Below are positions 18,899 through 26,495 of a stretch of 64,000 nucleotides of DNA, piece by piece (within the stretch, counting starts at the first letter, position 1; each line of letters opens with the position of its first letter). This DNA comes from Oscillospiraceae bacterium (GTDB lineage Bacteria > Bacillota > Clostridia > Oscillospirales > Ruminococcaceae), in NCBI GenBank assembly GCA_017513135.1, contig JAFWDH010000001.1:62001-126000 (forward strand), in the 5' to 3' direction. A program made the position numbers and the translations under genes. The notes beneath the pieces were generated by a model. That model saw only the letters and a program-made list of their open reading frames with translations, was not told the origin of the DNA and made no database searches.

Positions 18899-19835
18899 CC
18901 TGTGCCAGGGAAGCTGCGATGAAGTCGTTCATCGCGGTGATGCCGTCAACAAGCCTCGGACTCGGCCTGGAGAGGGAGTTGTCCTGGATGTTGATGATGT
19001 TCCCGTTGACGACGGCCTTGATGCCTTCCCAGCCGGGTCTTTCAGTGATCTCCTCAGCAGGTGTCGGGCCTTCTCCGTAATACATGGTTATGGTCACGAT
19101 GTAGTCCGGGTCCGCGCTGATGACCTGCTCCTCGGAGACTTCGAGCCATCCGCTCTGGTCGCCGAAGATGTTCTTGAGGCCGATCATCTGGGCTGCTTCG
19201 TCCATAAAGGTGTCCTTGCCGGCTGCCCAGAGGCCCCACTGCAGCGGGGAGACTTCGAAATAGACGGTCTTGCCGTTGCCGTAGCCTTCTTTTCTGATGG
19301 TGTCGAACGCTGACTTCATCTGCGATACGACATTGGAGGCTTCGGTCTCTTTTCCTGTGACTTTGCCGATCATATTGACGCACTCATAGATGCCGTCGAT
19401 GTTCTGGGCGTCGGTTACGACGACCTTGATGCCGGAATTCTCGAGAGCATTGATCTGATCCTCGTTTTGGGCCATCTTGGTCATGATGACAACATCGGGA
19501 GTCAGTTCGATGATAGCTTCAATGTTGGTCTCATATCCTGACTGTACCGAGGGGATGTCGAAGACTTCTGCCGGATAGTCGCAGTATTCTCCGCGTCCTA
19601 CCAGGGTGCTTCCGGCGCCGATGGCGTAAAGGATCTCGCAGTCTGACGGCTCAAGCGCTACGATCTTCTCGGCAGGCTTTTCCAGAGACACTTCTCTTCC
19701 GAGCATGTCGGTGAAAACGATAGCAGGCTCTACGGGAGTATCGCCTTCAGGCTCCTTCTTTCCGCAGGCGGTAAGCATTGAAACCGTGAGGATCAGCAAA
19801 AGTACCAGTGATGCCAATCTCATGAACTTTTTCAT
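18885..19835 (-). CDS. btuF: ABC transporter solute-binding lipoprotein, BtuF-like
   Basis: Lipoprotein of 316 residues with a signal peptide and lipobox (L-T-A-C, Cys24), anchored outside the membrane. It has the helical-backbone periplasmic-binding fold: an N-lobe starting D-M-L-G-R-E-V-S-L and the typical E-P-S-D-C-E-I-L-Y-A-I-G segment. I prefer the ATG at 19835; a TTG four codons upstream abuts the AGAGG site. First gene of the importer operon and directly downstream of a cobalamin riboswitch, so corrinoid capture is the best reading. Confidence 0.87.
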   Translation of the reverse strand: MKKFMRLASLVLLLILTVSMLTACGKKEPEGDTPVEPAIVFTDMLGREVSLEKPAEKIVALEPSDCEILYAIGAGSTLVGRGEYCDYPAEVFDIPSVQSGYETNIEAIIELTPDVVIMTKMAQNEDQINALENSGIKVVVTDAQNIDGIYECVNMIGKVTGKETEASNVVSQMKSAFDTIRKEGYGNGKTVYFEVSPLQWGLWAAGKDTFMDEAAQMIGLKNIFGDQSGWLEVSEEQVISADPDYIVTITMYYGEGPTPAEEITERPGWEGIKAVVNGNIINIQDNSLSRPSPRLVDGITAMNDFIAASLAQDEAA

Positions 19836-19982
19836 ATTGCTTTTCAACCTCTTTGTTCTGATTTTTTTGAATGGGAAACCTGCCGCTGTCCGCGGCCATC
19901 TCAGAGATCAGCGTTTGAAAAGCCATGCAATCTGGCTTGCAATGGTAAGCTTATCTCAATCCCAGAAGATGTTTTAATGTGC

Positions 19983-20125
19983 TGATCGGTCTCCCGGCTT
20001 GACTTCATCCTACTCGGCACCTTCCCGCGGTATGCAGTGGTTTCATTGCCTTTCGTCCGTTTCACGGTTACTGGGATAGCTCGACAATCTCAGTCGTATT
20101 CCCTCAGTGCGCAGGCGCACCGGCA
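19983..20125 (-). promoter_or_regulatory. Cobalamin riboswitch
   Basis: On the minus strand the leader of btuFCD carries the hallmark B12-box AAGCCGGGAGACC (19988-20000), preceded by AACCACTGC, a GGGAAGGTGCC segment and GGATGAAGTC in the expected order. Upstream is a P3-P6 core with CCCAGTAACCGTGA. Family knowledge: this RNA binds adenosyl- or methylcobalamin and turns off uptake genes when B12 is abundant. A small GCCGC hairpin and the ribosome site lie between it and the start codon. That suggests control at translation or early termination. The outer P1 boundary is approximate. Confidence 0.93.
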
Positions 20126-20191
20126 TGTCGCCATGCAGGAGCACATCACCATTCTGCGCACTATTATTTCATATCGCCCCGATAAAAACAA

Positions 20192-20222
20192 GACCGCCGG
20201 AGCGCAGCTGCGCCGGGCGGTC
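20192..20222 (-). terminator. Intrinsic terminator of folC
   Basis: GC-rich stem (GACCGCC pairing with GGCGGTC, with an inner GCGCAGCTGCGC palindrome), followed on the minus strand by TTGTTTTT. Confidence 0.85.
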
Positions 20223-20265
20223 CCTGTAATGCTGAAATATGTGTGTGCGGACAGTATCTCCGCTC

Positions 20266-21555
20266 TCAGACCAGCCTTCTGAGACTGGTGTCGGATGAGA
20301 ATACCGCTCTGGCTTCTCCCGCTAGATACAGCGACCCGACACAGCAGACGACACCGCCGTCCGCGAGCTCTATGGCTTTCTTCACGCCTTCCTCGACAGT
20401 GGGGCACATCGTCGCGTGGAGCCCGAGGCTGTCGATGAATCTGGCAAGATCGTCTGCGGAGAGAGCGCGGTGATAGTCGGCTGCCACAGTAACGAACTCT
20501 TTGGATACGGAGGAGATGATACGCATGAACTCCTCATAGTTCTTGTCCGCCATGATGCCGGTCATGAATACAATGCGGGTCCCGGAAGGTATCAGCTCGT
20601 TGAGGGAGTCCACTATCGCATGTGCGCACTGCGGATTGTGCCCGCCGTCTATGATGAACACGGGATCCCTGGACACCACCTCCATGCGGACCGGCCAGAC
20701 CGTGTCTTCCAGACCTTCACGGACGTTGTCGTCCGAAATGTTCCAGCCCTTGCTTCTTAAGACCTTTACGACCTCGAGTACGACGCAGGTGTTCTTCCTC
20801 TGGTGCTCGCCTGTGAGCGGGATGTGCAGGGCTTCGTAGCCGCAGGCATCGAATGTCTGCCCGAAGATATCCTGGGAAATGAACCTTATGCTGTCGAAAT
20901 CCGCTTTGTGCAGTTCAGCCGAGACTTCGGCGCATCTGTCTTCTATGACCTTCTCCACGGAAGGAGATCCTCTGTAGATAACGGCGCTGCCGTGCTCCTT
21001 GATAATCCCGGACTTGACTTCGGCTATCTTCTCGACGGTATCGCCGAGCTGGCCGATATGGTCAAGCCCGATGTTGGTGATGACGGCGCACTCCGGGACG
21101 TCGATGACATTGGTGCCGTCGAGCTTCCCGCCTACGCCGACTTCGAACATCACTATATCCGCTTTCTGCTCAGCGAACCAGCACAGGGCGGTGCACATCA
21201 CCATCTCGAACCAGTTGACCTTTTCTTCTGTCATGTCGATGGCGTTCCTGACGGTCTCGGTGATCCTGACGAGGTCGTCGTCGGGGATCTGCTCTCCGTT
21301 GATCTGCATGCGCTCGTTATATCGCAGGATGTGGGGCGAGGTGAACAGACCGGTCCTGTATCCGGCTTTCTGCAGTATGCTCGCGAGCATGGCGCAAGTG
21401 CTGCCTTTTCCGTTTGTTCCGGTCACATGCACGAATCTCAGTTTCTTGTGGGGATCGCCAAGTAGTTCAAGAAGCGCTGTTACCCGCGACAGGTCATAGT
21501 GCTTGTACGGAACGCTGTAGGAATCGATGAAATCAAAAGCTTCTTTAAGTGTCAA
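20266..21555 (-). CDS. folC: Folylpolyglutamate synthase/dihydrofolate synthase
   Basis: Cytosolic Mur-ligase-like enzyme that adds glutamate to dihydropteroate and folates using ATP, keeping one-carbon carriers in the cell. The P-loop is V-T-G-T-N-G-K-G-S-T near residue 42, followed by F-T-S-P-H-I and G-G-H-N-P-Q-C-A in the C-terminal domain. I prefer the TTG start at 21555, since GAGG lies 8 nt upstream and it gives 429 residues, the usual length. The open frame reaches to an ATG at 21609 without a good ribosome site. THF supply matters for the methyl-transfer genes next door. Confidence 0.93.
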   Translation of the reverse strand: MTLKEAFDFIDSYSVPYKHYDLSRVTALLELLGDPHKKLRFVHVTGTNGKGSTCAMLASILQKAGYRTGLFTSPHILRYNERMQINGEQIPDDDLVRITETVRNAIDMTEEKVNWFEMVMCTALCWFAEQKADIVMFEVGVGGKLDGTNVIDVPECAVITNIGLDHIGQLGDTVEKIAEVKSGIIKEHGSAVIYRGSPSVEKVIEDRCAEVSAELHKADFDSIRFISQDIFGQTFDACGYEALHIPLTGEHQRKNTCVVLEVVKVLRSKGWNISDDNVREGLEDTVWPVRMEVVSRDPVFIIDGGHNPQCAHAIVDSLNELIPSGTRIVFMTGIMADKNYEEFMRIISSVSKEFVTVAADYHRALSADDLARFIDSLGLHATMCPTVEEGVKKAIELADGGVVCCVGSLYLAGEARAVFSSDTSLRRLV

Positions 21556-21630
21556 GTGAAAAACCTCGTTCACCGCGAGCGGCGGCTCCATGAGAGTGCC
21601 GCAACGCATATGATCTCAAAAAACATAAGA

Positions 21631-21673
21631 CCGCAGTGCCGGGACTTCCGGAAGCCGGAGTTCAGCACTGCGG
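21631..21673 (-). terminator. Intrinsic terminator after the O-demethylase operon
   Basis: CCGCAGTGC pairs with GCACTGCGG across a 25-nt interior that itself holds a CCGG-rich stem. On the minus strand it is followed by TCTTATGTTTTTT. Confidence 0.8.
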
Positions 21674-21717
21674 ACTATTCTTACTATGCAGTTGAAACTG
21701 ACAGTCAGTCAGGCTGT

Positions 21718-22785
21718 TCAGACAGCCTCGGAGTATTTGATCCTGGACTGCTTATAGAGCTCCATCTCGAAATCCACGCCGGGTCTGTCATAGTGTGAGA
21801 GATATACCGGCTTGTCCTTGATCGCGTACTCGGCTGCGAACTTGTCAGCCCACTCCTTAAGAGCGGCGGGATCCGCGTCTGCGGGAACGTCGCTCGCAGG
21901 AACAGACATCATGAGCTTGTCGCCGTACTCAGCGAAGAGGGTGTGGTAATCGTTGATCGCCATTCCGTCCCAGCCGTCCCAACCTGCCTCGATGATGCAG
22001 GGGACCAGTCTGTCGATGTTGCCGCAGGAGTGAAGATCGCAGGTGTATCCGAGCTCATGGATGTGATCGGTAACTCTGCGCATGTAGGGAACGAGCATCT
22101 CCCTGACGACTCTCTCATGGAAGAACGGACCGTCCTGTGCGCCCCAGTCATCGTGGAAGAGGAATCCGTCAAAGTGATGTCCGAAATACTTGTGGCAGTG
22201 ATCGACGACATCGATCCAGAGGTCGGAGATCCTGTCCATCAGGGCTTTTACGTCATCCTTGGTCTTGCGGTTCATCAGCGCGTACGCTGCGGGGCCGAAG
22301 TCCATGAAGGAGATGAGTCTCTCGAACCATCCGGTGAGGATGCATATGTTCTGATACCTTGTCTGTGAATCAAGCCAGTCGAGGTTGGCAGCTGCGCAGC
22401 CTTCCCAGTCCCAGCTGTCGACATCGGGGAACTTTATGACTTCTCTCCACTTGGTAACATCGGTGAGCGTCGGGTTTCCGGGACGGACGATGGAACCGTG
22501 GGCGGAGGGAACGTATTCCCAGTAGATGCCGAACATATCGTTGCCGCCGACAGGGCCTTCATAAGGCTTGCCCTGAATGACGAAAGCTCTGGCGGGGTTG
22601 TCCGGAATGATCTCGGGACAGAACCATGACTTGTCCGCGGAATCGGGCATCCACAGCTCTTCCTTCTTGAACGCCAGCCTGAGGTTCTCTCTGGGAGTGA
22701 TCGGCGTAGCCAGCTGCAGAACCTTGCGGCCGCCTCTTCCTTCCACGTATGTGGCGTTATCTATCTCTTTCTGATCAAACTTCAT
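21718..22785 (-). CDS. UroD-family methyltransferase, probable O-demethylase component MT1
   Basis: Protein of 355 residues with the uroporphyrinogen-decarboxylase fold, used in anaerobes for zinc-dependent methyl transfer rather than haem synthesis. The zinc-site motif H-S-C-G-N is near residue 250, and a W-x-x-Y-F/F-H-D-D-W segment near 205-212 lies in the barrel. Family knowledge: UroD-type MtvB-like proteins of acetogens move the methyl group of phenyl methyl ethers to a corrinoid protein. It is the last gene of an operon with corrinoid protein, MeTHF methyltransferase and activator, which supports that role. The substrate (methoxylated aromatic or other methyl donor) is inferred. Confidence 0.8.
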   Translation of the reverse strand: MKFDQKEIDNATYVEGRGGRKVLQLATPITPRENLRLAFKKEELWMPDSADKSWFCPEIIPDNPARAFVIQGKPYEGPVGGNDMFGIYWEYVPSAHGSIVRPGNPTLTDVTKWREVIKFPDVDSWDWEGCAAANLDWLDSQTRYQNICILTGWFERLISFMDFGPAAYALMNRKTKDDVKALMDRISDLWIDVVDHCHKYFGHHFDGFLFHDDWGAQDGPFFHERVVREMLVPYMRRVTDHIHELGYTCDLHSCGNIDRLVPCIIEAGWDGWDGMAINDYHTLFAEYGDKLMMSVPASDVPADADPAALKEWADKFAAEYAIKDKPVYLSHYDRPGVDFEMELYKQSRIKYSEAV

Positions 22786-22908
22786 ATTGTCTTACCTCAC
22801 TTATATTTGAATCACATCGATAATATATTCTCTTTGTCAGCCGGTGTAAAGACGGAAGACTCATACAAACGGTCCCCGGAAAAGGTATGGTTCCGTATAG
22901 AACGGATC

Positions 22909-24384
22909 TCACTTCTCGCGGAAGTTCATTGCTCTGGCAAAGGTGCCGGAGAACTCCTTCAGGCTCGCAAGCTCCAGGAACTCTATCCTGTCCTTCAGTT
23001 CCCTGACGCGGTCTATCTCAGCCCTGTCGCACGCCATCAGCTTCGCTCCGCTGCCTGCGGCGTTTCCGACTGTGGTTATCCTGCCTTTCAGCTCTTCAGG
23101 AAGAAGACCGATGCGGCACGCGCTGTCAGGATCCATGAAACTGCCGAAGGCTCCCGCGAGCAGCACGCGCTTTATGTCCCGGACCTCTTTGCCGAGCTGC
23201 AGGGCCATCAGCTGTACTCCGGCGCAGATCGCTCCCTTTGCCAGCTGGACCTGACGGATGTCATCCTGGGTGAGGTATATGCCGTCACGAAGAGGAATAT
23301 AGCGCTGTCCGTCTATCTCATTGGTCGAGTTTATACGCCCGCGCTTGTTGAGAAGGCCGGCTTCAAGGAACACCGCGACGGCGTCTATAAGACCCGAACC
23401 GCAGATGCCTTCCGCTCTGCCTCCTCCTATCACGCTGCAGCTGAATCCGTTTTCGGCCGCCGTGACGTGATCGATGGCGCCGTCAGCGCCGCGCATGCCG
23501 AACAGGATGTTGGCTCCTTCCAGAGCGGGTCCCGCTGCAGTGGAGCAGGCGATCATCCTTTCTCTGTTTCCGAGCACCATCTCGCCGTTCGTTCCGATGT
23601 CCACCATAAGTGTGAGATCATCGGCTTCATAAAGTCTGGTGGAGAGCACGCAGCCCATCGTATCCGCTCCGACGTATCCGGAGATGTCCGGCACTATGAG
23701 CAGAAGGGCATTCTCACAGACGGGAAGCACATCCCGGCAAGGCACAGTTCTCGTCTCTGTAAGGACCGGGGCGAACGGAACGCCGGCCAGGTTCTCGGGA
23801 GAGATGCCCAGGAAGAGCTGCTGCATGGCGGGATTCCCGACTACCGATACCAGACCTATGTCTGCCGGATCGACAGCGGCTTTTCCGCATACTTCGTTGA
23901 TCTGTCTTGTCAGTTCCTGCCTTATCGCGTCACGCTCCTGCTCAAGCTTGCCGTCGAGAGCCTCCCGTATGCGGGATATGACGTCTGCGCCGAAAGCGGT
24001 CTGAGGGTTCAGGGAACTTGCGGAGGCAAGTTCCTTTCCGCTGTTTCCGTCCAGCAAAAAGCACACCACCGAAGTGGTGCCTATGTCGATGGCGAGAAGG
24101 GGACCGGAGCAAAGGGGATCCATATGTGTATCGGTAACGATCCCTTCATGCATCACATGCAGGTCCTTTCCCTCGGGGATAAGGACCTGCATGTCGTGTT
24201 CTACTGTTGTCTGGCAGGCAAGAACTTCGGCGCCGTCGGCGGTCACGGTGCATTTGCCGCATTTTCCGTTTCCCCCGCATGGGGCATCCAGAAAGATGCC
24301 CGCCGAGCGGAGAGCTTCCATCAGATTCGTTCCCTTGCTTACATCATGCTGGATATCAGCAGGGATGATATGGATCAGAGGCAT
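22909..24384 (-). CDS. Corrinoid reductive activator, ASKHA ATPase with ferredoxin domain (RACE type)
   Basis: Protein of 491 residues. An N-terminal [2Fe-2S] ferredoxin domain has Cys ligands in P-C-G-G-N-G-K-C-G-K-C near 35-45 and a further Cys near 57. A linker leads to an ASKHA ATPase domain from about 95, with A-I-D-I-G-T-T-S-V and D-I-G-T-N-G-E-M-V phosphate loops and A-G-A-F-G-S-F near the C-terminus. Family knowledge: such proteins use ATP hydrolysis to drive one-electron reduction of inactive Co(II) corrinoid to Co(I). It sits between the UroD gene and the MeTHF methyltransferase, 14 nt after the latter, so it should repair the corrinoid protein of this operon. Confidence 0.88.
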   Translation of the reverse strand: MPLIHIIPADIQHDVSKGTNLMEALRSAGIFLDAPCGGNGKCGKCTVTADGAEVLACQTTVEHDMQVLIPEGKDLHVMHEGIVTDTHMDPLCSGPLLAIDIGTTSVVCFLLDGNSGKELASASSLNPQTAFGADVISRIREALDGKLEQERDAIRQELTRQINEVCGKAAVDPADIGLVSVVGNPAMQQLFLGISPENLAGVPFAPVLTETRTVPCRDVLPVCENALLLIVPDISGYVGADTMGCVLSTRLYEADDLTLMVDIGTNGEMVLGNRERMIACSTAAGPALEGANILFGMRGADGAIDHVTAAENGFSCSVIGGGRAEGICGSGLIDAVAVFLEAGLLNKRGRINSTNEIDGQRYIPLRDGIYLTQDDIRQVQLAKGAICAGVQLMALQLGKEVRDIKRVLLAGAFGSFMDPDSACRIGLLPEELKGRITTVGNAAGSGAKLMACDRAEIDRVRELKDRIEFLELASLKEFSGTFARAMNFREK

Positions 24385-24398
24385 GGTAGTACCGGCTT

Positions 24399-25208
24399 TT
24401 ATTTCTTCTGTCCGAAGAGTCCCTTGCGGAATGCTCTGTTGTATTTTCTGCCGCCCTTATCCTTCAGCTGAAGGGCCTCGCAGGCATAGATGGTCCCGAG
24501 CATATCCTCATTGCAGGGGTCAAGGATCCCGCTGTCGAGGCCAGCCTCAAGAGCGTATGCGAGGCAGCCGTTGTTGACGAATTTCCTGGCAGGCATCTCG
24601 AAACTGATGTTGGAGATAGCGCCGGTGACCTTTACTTCAGGCGCGAACTCATGGATCTTCTGGATGCAGTATACGAAATCATCCATGGCGTCAGCCTTGG
24701 TCGCAAGAGCCATGACGCAGGGGTCTATGTGGAGCTGATTGAGAGCTACACCGTATTTATCGGCTTTCTCGATGATTCGCTTGGCGATCTCTACCTTCTT
24801 TACGGGATCTGAGGGTATTCCGTCCTTGTCGCAGGTGAGTCCGATCACTTCCCACGGAGTTCCGGCGATGATGGGGAAGATCGTCTCGCACTTGGTGCCT
24901 TCCTCGTTGACGGAGTTCACCATTCCGGGTTTATTGACATGTCCTTCGTTCAGGATCCTGGCAAGGAGCTGAGCGTTGGGAGAGTCAATGCAAAGCGGCA
25001 CGTCAGTGACGCTCTGGATCACGTCGATGAGCCACACCATCGTTTCGTACTCGATATCAGTCGAGGTGCTGGGAGCACAGTCGATAAAGTTCGCTCCGGC
25101 TTCCGCCTGGGCAACAGCGCGCTTTTTGATCAGAGTCTCGTTCTTCTCCGCGATGGCCTTCTTGATGGACGGGATCGCCCCGTTGATTTTCTCGCCGATA
25201 ATAATCAT
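24399..25208 (-). CDS. Methyltetrahydrofolate:corrinoid methyltransferase (MtvA/MtgA type, MT2)
   Basis: Cytosolic TIM-barrel protein of 269 residues with the pterin-binding fold. Strand motifs include I-I-I-G-E-K-I-N-G near the start, A-G-A-N-F-I-D-C-A, and C-I-D-S-P-N near 95. The C-terminal G-A-I-S-N-I-S-F-E-M-P is typical of methyl-THF methyltransferases. It moves the methyl group from the corrinoid protein to THF, giving methyl-THF for the acetyl-CoA pathway or the reverse. GGAG precedes the ATG. A terminator-like hairpin separates it from the corrinoid-protein gene upstream. Confidence 0.9.
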   Translation of the reverse strand: MIIIGEKINGAIPSIKKAIAEKNETLIKKRAVAQAEAGANFIDCAPSTSTDIEYETMVWLIDVIQSVTDVPLCIDSPNAQLLARILNEGHVNKPGMVNSVNEEGTKCETIFPIIAGTPWEVIGLTCDKDGIPSDPVKKVEIAKRIIEKADKYGVALNQLHIDPCVMALATKADAMDDFVYCIQKIHEFAPEVKVTGAISNISFEMPARKFVNNGCLAYALEAGLDSGILDPCNEDMLGTIYACEALQLKDKGGRKYNRAFRKGLFGQKK

Positions 25209-25247
25209 TACAGTTTACTCTCCTTTGGTTTGTTTATAAATATAAAA

Positions 25248-25277
25248 AGGCGCGCAGGATGATCATCCGACGCGCCT
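25248..25277 (-). terminator. Intra-operon terminator-like hairpin
   Basis: On the minus strand AGGCGCG pairs with CGCGCCT around a loop containing the palindrome GGATGATCATCC, followed by TTTTTATATTT. It lies between the corrinoid-protein gene and the methyltransferase gene, so it may let only part of the transcripts continue. Confidence 0.75.
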
Positions 25278-25287
25278 CAGTACATTC

Positions 25288-25923
25288 TCAGGCAAGTTCT
25301 GCTGCCCACGCTTTGCAGACGTTGATCGTCTTCTGCGGGGAGTGCGCCCACTCATCAGCGCCCATAGCAGCAGCAGCTTCTTCGCTGACCGGAGCTCCGC
25401 CGATGATCACCTTGCAATCAAGGCCGGCAGCTCTGATAGCGTCGATGGTATCCTTCATGGAGTCAAGAGCGAGCGTGAGAACACCTGAAAGAGCAACGAT
25501 CTTGATGTTCTGCTCTCTGGCGACTTCGACTACTTTCTCAGGATCGACGTCGATGCCGAGGTCGACTACGTCAAATCCTGCAGCCTCGAGCATGGATCTT
25601 ACGATGTTCTTGCCGATATCATGAAGGTCATCCTTTACCGTGCAGAGGATCATCTTTGTCTTGGGACCGGAGCTCTCGCCGCCGACAAGAGCGGGTGTGA
25701 GGATCTCAACGGCCTGAGTCATAAGCTCACCGGCATAGATGAGGTCTCCGACGAAGTATTCACCCTCTTCAAATAGAGAACCGACGAGCTCCATGCCCTT
25801 CTGGCAGGCTTCCATAGCCTGTCCCGCTTCGGAACCGCCGTCTTCCATTACCTGTTCAAGCATCTCAACGACTGCATCCTCGTCGAGATCGCCCATAGCC
25901 TGGGCAAGTTTTTCAAAATCCAT
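25288..25923 (-). CDS. Methyl-carrier corrinoid protein (MtvC/MtgC type)
   Basis: Protein of 211 residues in two domains: an N-terminal four-helix cap (1-85) and a C-terminal B12-binding Rossmann domain (88-211). The lower-ligand motif D-L-H-D-I-G has His101, and later motifs S-G-V-L-T and G-G-A-P-V match the family. It carries the methyl group on cobalt between the UroD-type protein and the MeTHF methyltransferase. First gene of its operon, with GGGAGG before the ATG, a near-consensus promoter about 140 nt upstream and a terminator-like hairpin behind it. Confidence 0.94.
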   Translation of the reverse strand: MDFEKLAQAMGDLDEDAVVEMLEQVMEDGGSEAGQAMEACQKGMELVGSLFEEGEYFVGDLIYAGELMTQAVEILTPALVGGESSGPKTKMILCTVKDDLHDIGKNIVRSMLEAAGFDVVDLGIDVDPEKVVEVAREQNIKIVALSGVLTLALDSMKDTIDAIRAAGLDCKVIIGGAPVSEEAAAAMGADEWAHSPQKTINVCKAWAAELA

Positions 25924-26059
25924 TATCTAACCTCCCGTATTAGATATCTTTCTTTTTGCAGCGGCCGGAGCTGTCGCTGATAAGACGGGCACCGAATGTG
26001 TTATGCACCGTTATCCTGGTACTTGCAAAAGCTTCTGCCGGCATATTATCTCACTGTTC

Positions 26060-26088
26060 ATTTTAATTCAGCGGGATATGCATGTCAA
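26060..26088 (-). promoter_or_regulatory. Near-consensus SigA promoter of the O-demethylase operon
   Basis: On the minus strand TTGACA begins at 26088; read as TTGACA, a 17-nt spacer and TAAAAT (26065-26060). It gives a leader of about 130 nt before the corrinoid-protein gene. Confidence 0.8.
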
Positions 26089-26117
26089 ACTTCTTTTTAA
26101 TTTACCTATATTGTTTA

Positions 26118-26146
26118 TTGTTTGTTTCCTCCAAAAAGGATAAAAT
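26118..26146 (+). promoter_or_regulatory. SigA promoter of the acs operon
   Basis: TTGTTT (26118-26123), a 17-nt spacer and TAAAAT (26141-26146). It is back to back with the O-demethylase promoter, with about 30 bp between the two -35 boxes. Confidence 0.7.
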
Positions 26147-26156
26147 ATGTACATAT
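26145..26156. promoter_or_regulatory. Candidate operator palindrome at the acs promoter
   Basis: Perfect 12-bp palindrome ATATGTACATAT overlapping the end of the -10 box and the likely transcription start. A dimeric repressor bound here would block the promoter. No regulator gene is adjacent, so this is inference from position and symmetry. Confidence 0.4.
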
Positions 26157-26495
26157 GTCAGAGCGGATCTGCTGCATGCAGATGGTCTTGACACGGACTG
26201 CGCAAGAATCGCGCGGCCTGAAATAACTGTATCCTGAAGCCCGCAGCCCGCCGGTGTAAGGAGACAGGCGCGGGAGCGTCATGCATGAAGCTGGGACTCC
26301 CTTACACGGGAAAAGCAATATTAACAGGAAACCAGGAGGAAGGCAGGATATTTGCCGGCATACAGAAGGTGCCGCGATACTTCTGACCGCTGTTAGGGCG
26401 GCTGATGTCCCTGCCGTTTTTGCAGTGGAGAATTATATGCGGCAGACGCATGACCACTGAGAGAAATGATGATATGGCTGAGGGAGGAAACAACT
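26152..26495 (+). promoter_or_regulatory. Long structured 5' leader of the acs operon
   Basis: About 340 nt lie between the promoter and the first start codon without a coding frame. Stable complementary segments are: ATCTGC/GCAGAT with loop TGCAT (about 26167-26183); CTGCGC/GCGCGG (about 26198-26216); GTGTAAGG/CCTTACAC, a near-continuous stem closing at 26254 and 26307; and GGCAGG (26342) with CCTGCC (26410), enclosing CAGAAG/CTTCTG and a CCGC/GCGG hairpin and followed by GTTTTT. I do not recognise a known riboswitch class. The structure suggests control by attenuation or ligand binding. Confidence 0.5.

Noticed and set aside
22807-24471. Long open frame (554 codons) on the plus strand opposite the corrinoid activator
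   Set aside because: It is antisense to a gene with clear ferredoxin and ASKHA motifs, has no ribosome site and shows no family-like pattern; it arises from the codon bias of the real gene.
26160-26460. RNase P, SRP, tmRNA or 6S RNA as explanation for the structured acs leader
   Set aside because: The conserved core sequences of these RNAs as I know them are not present; the position directly downstream of a promoter and upstream of an operon favours a cis-regulatory leader.
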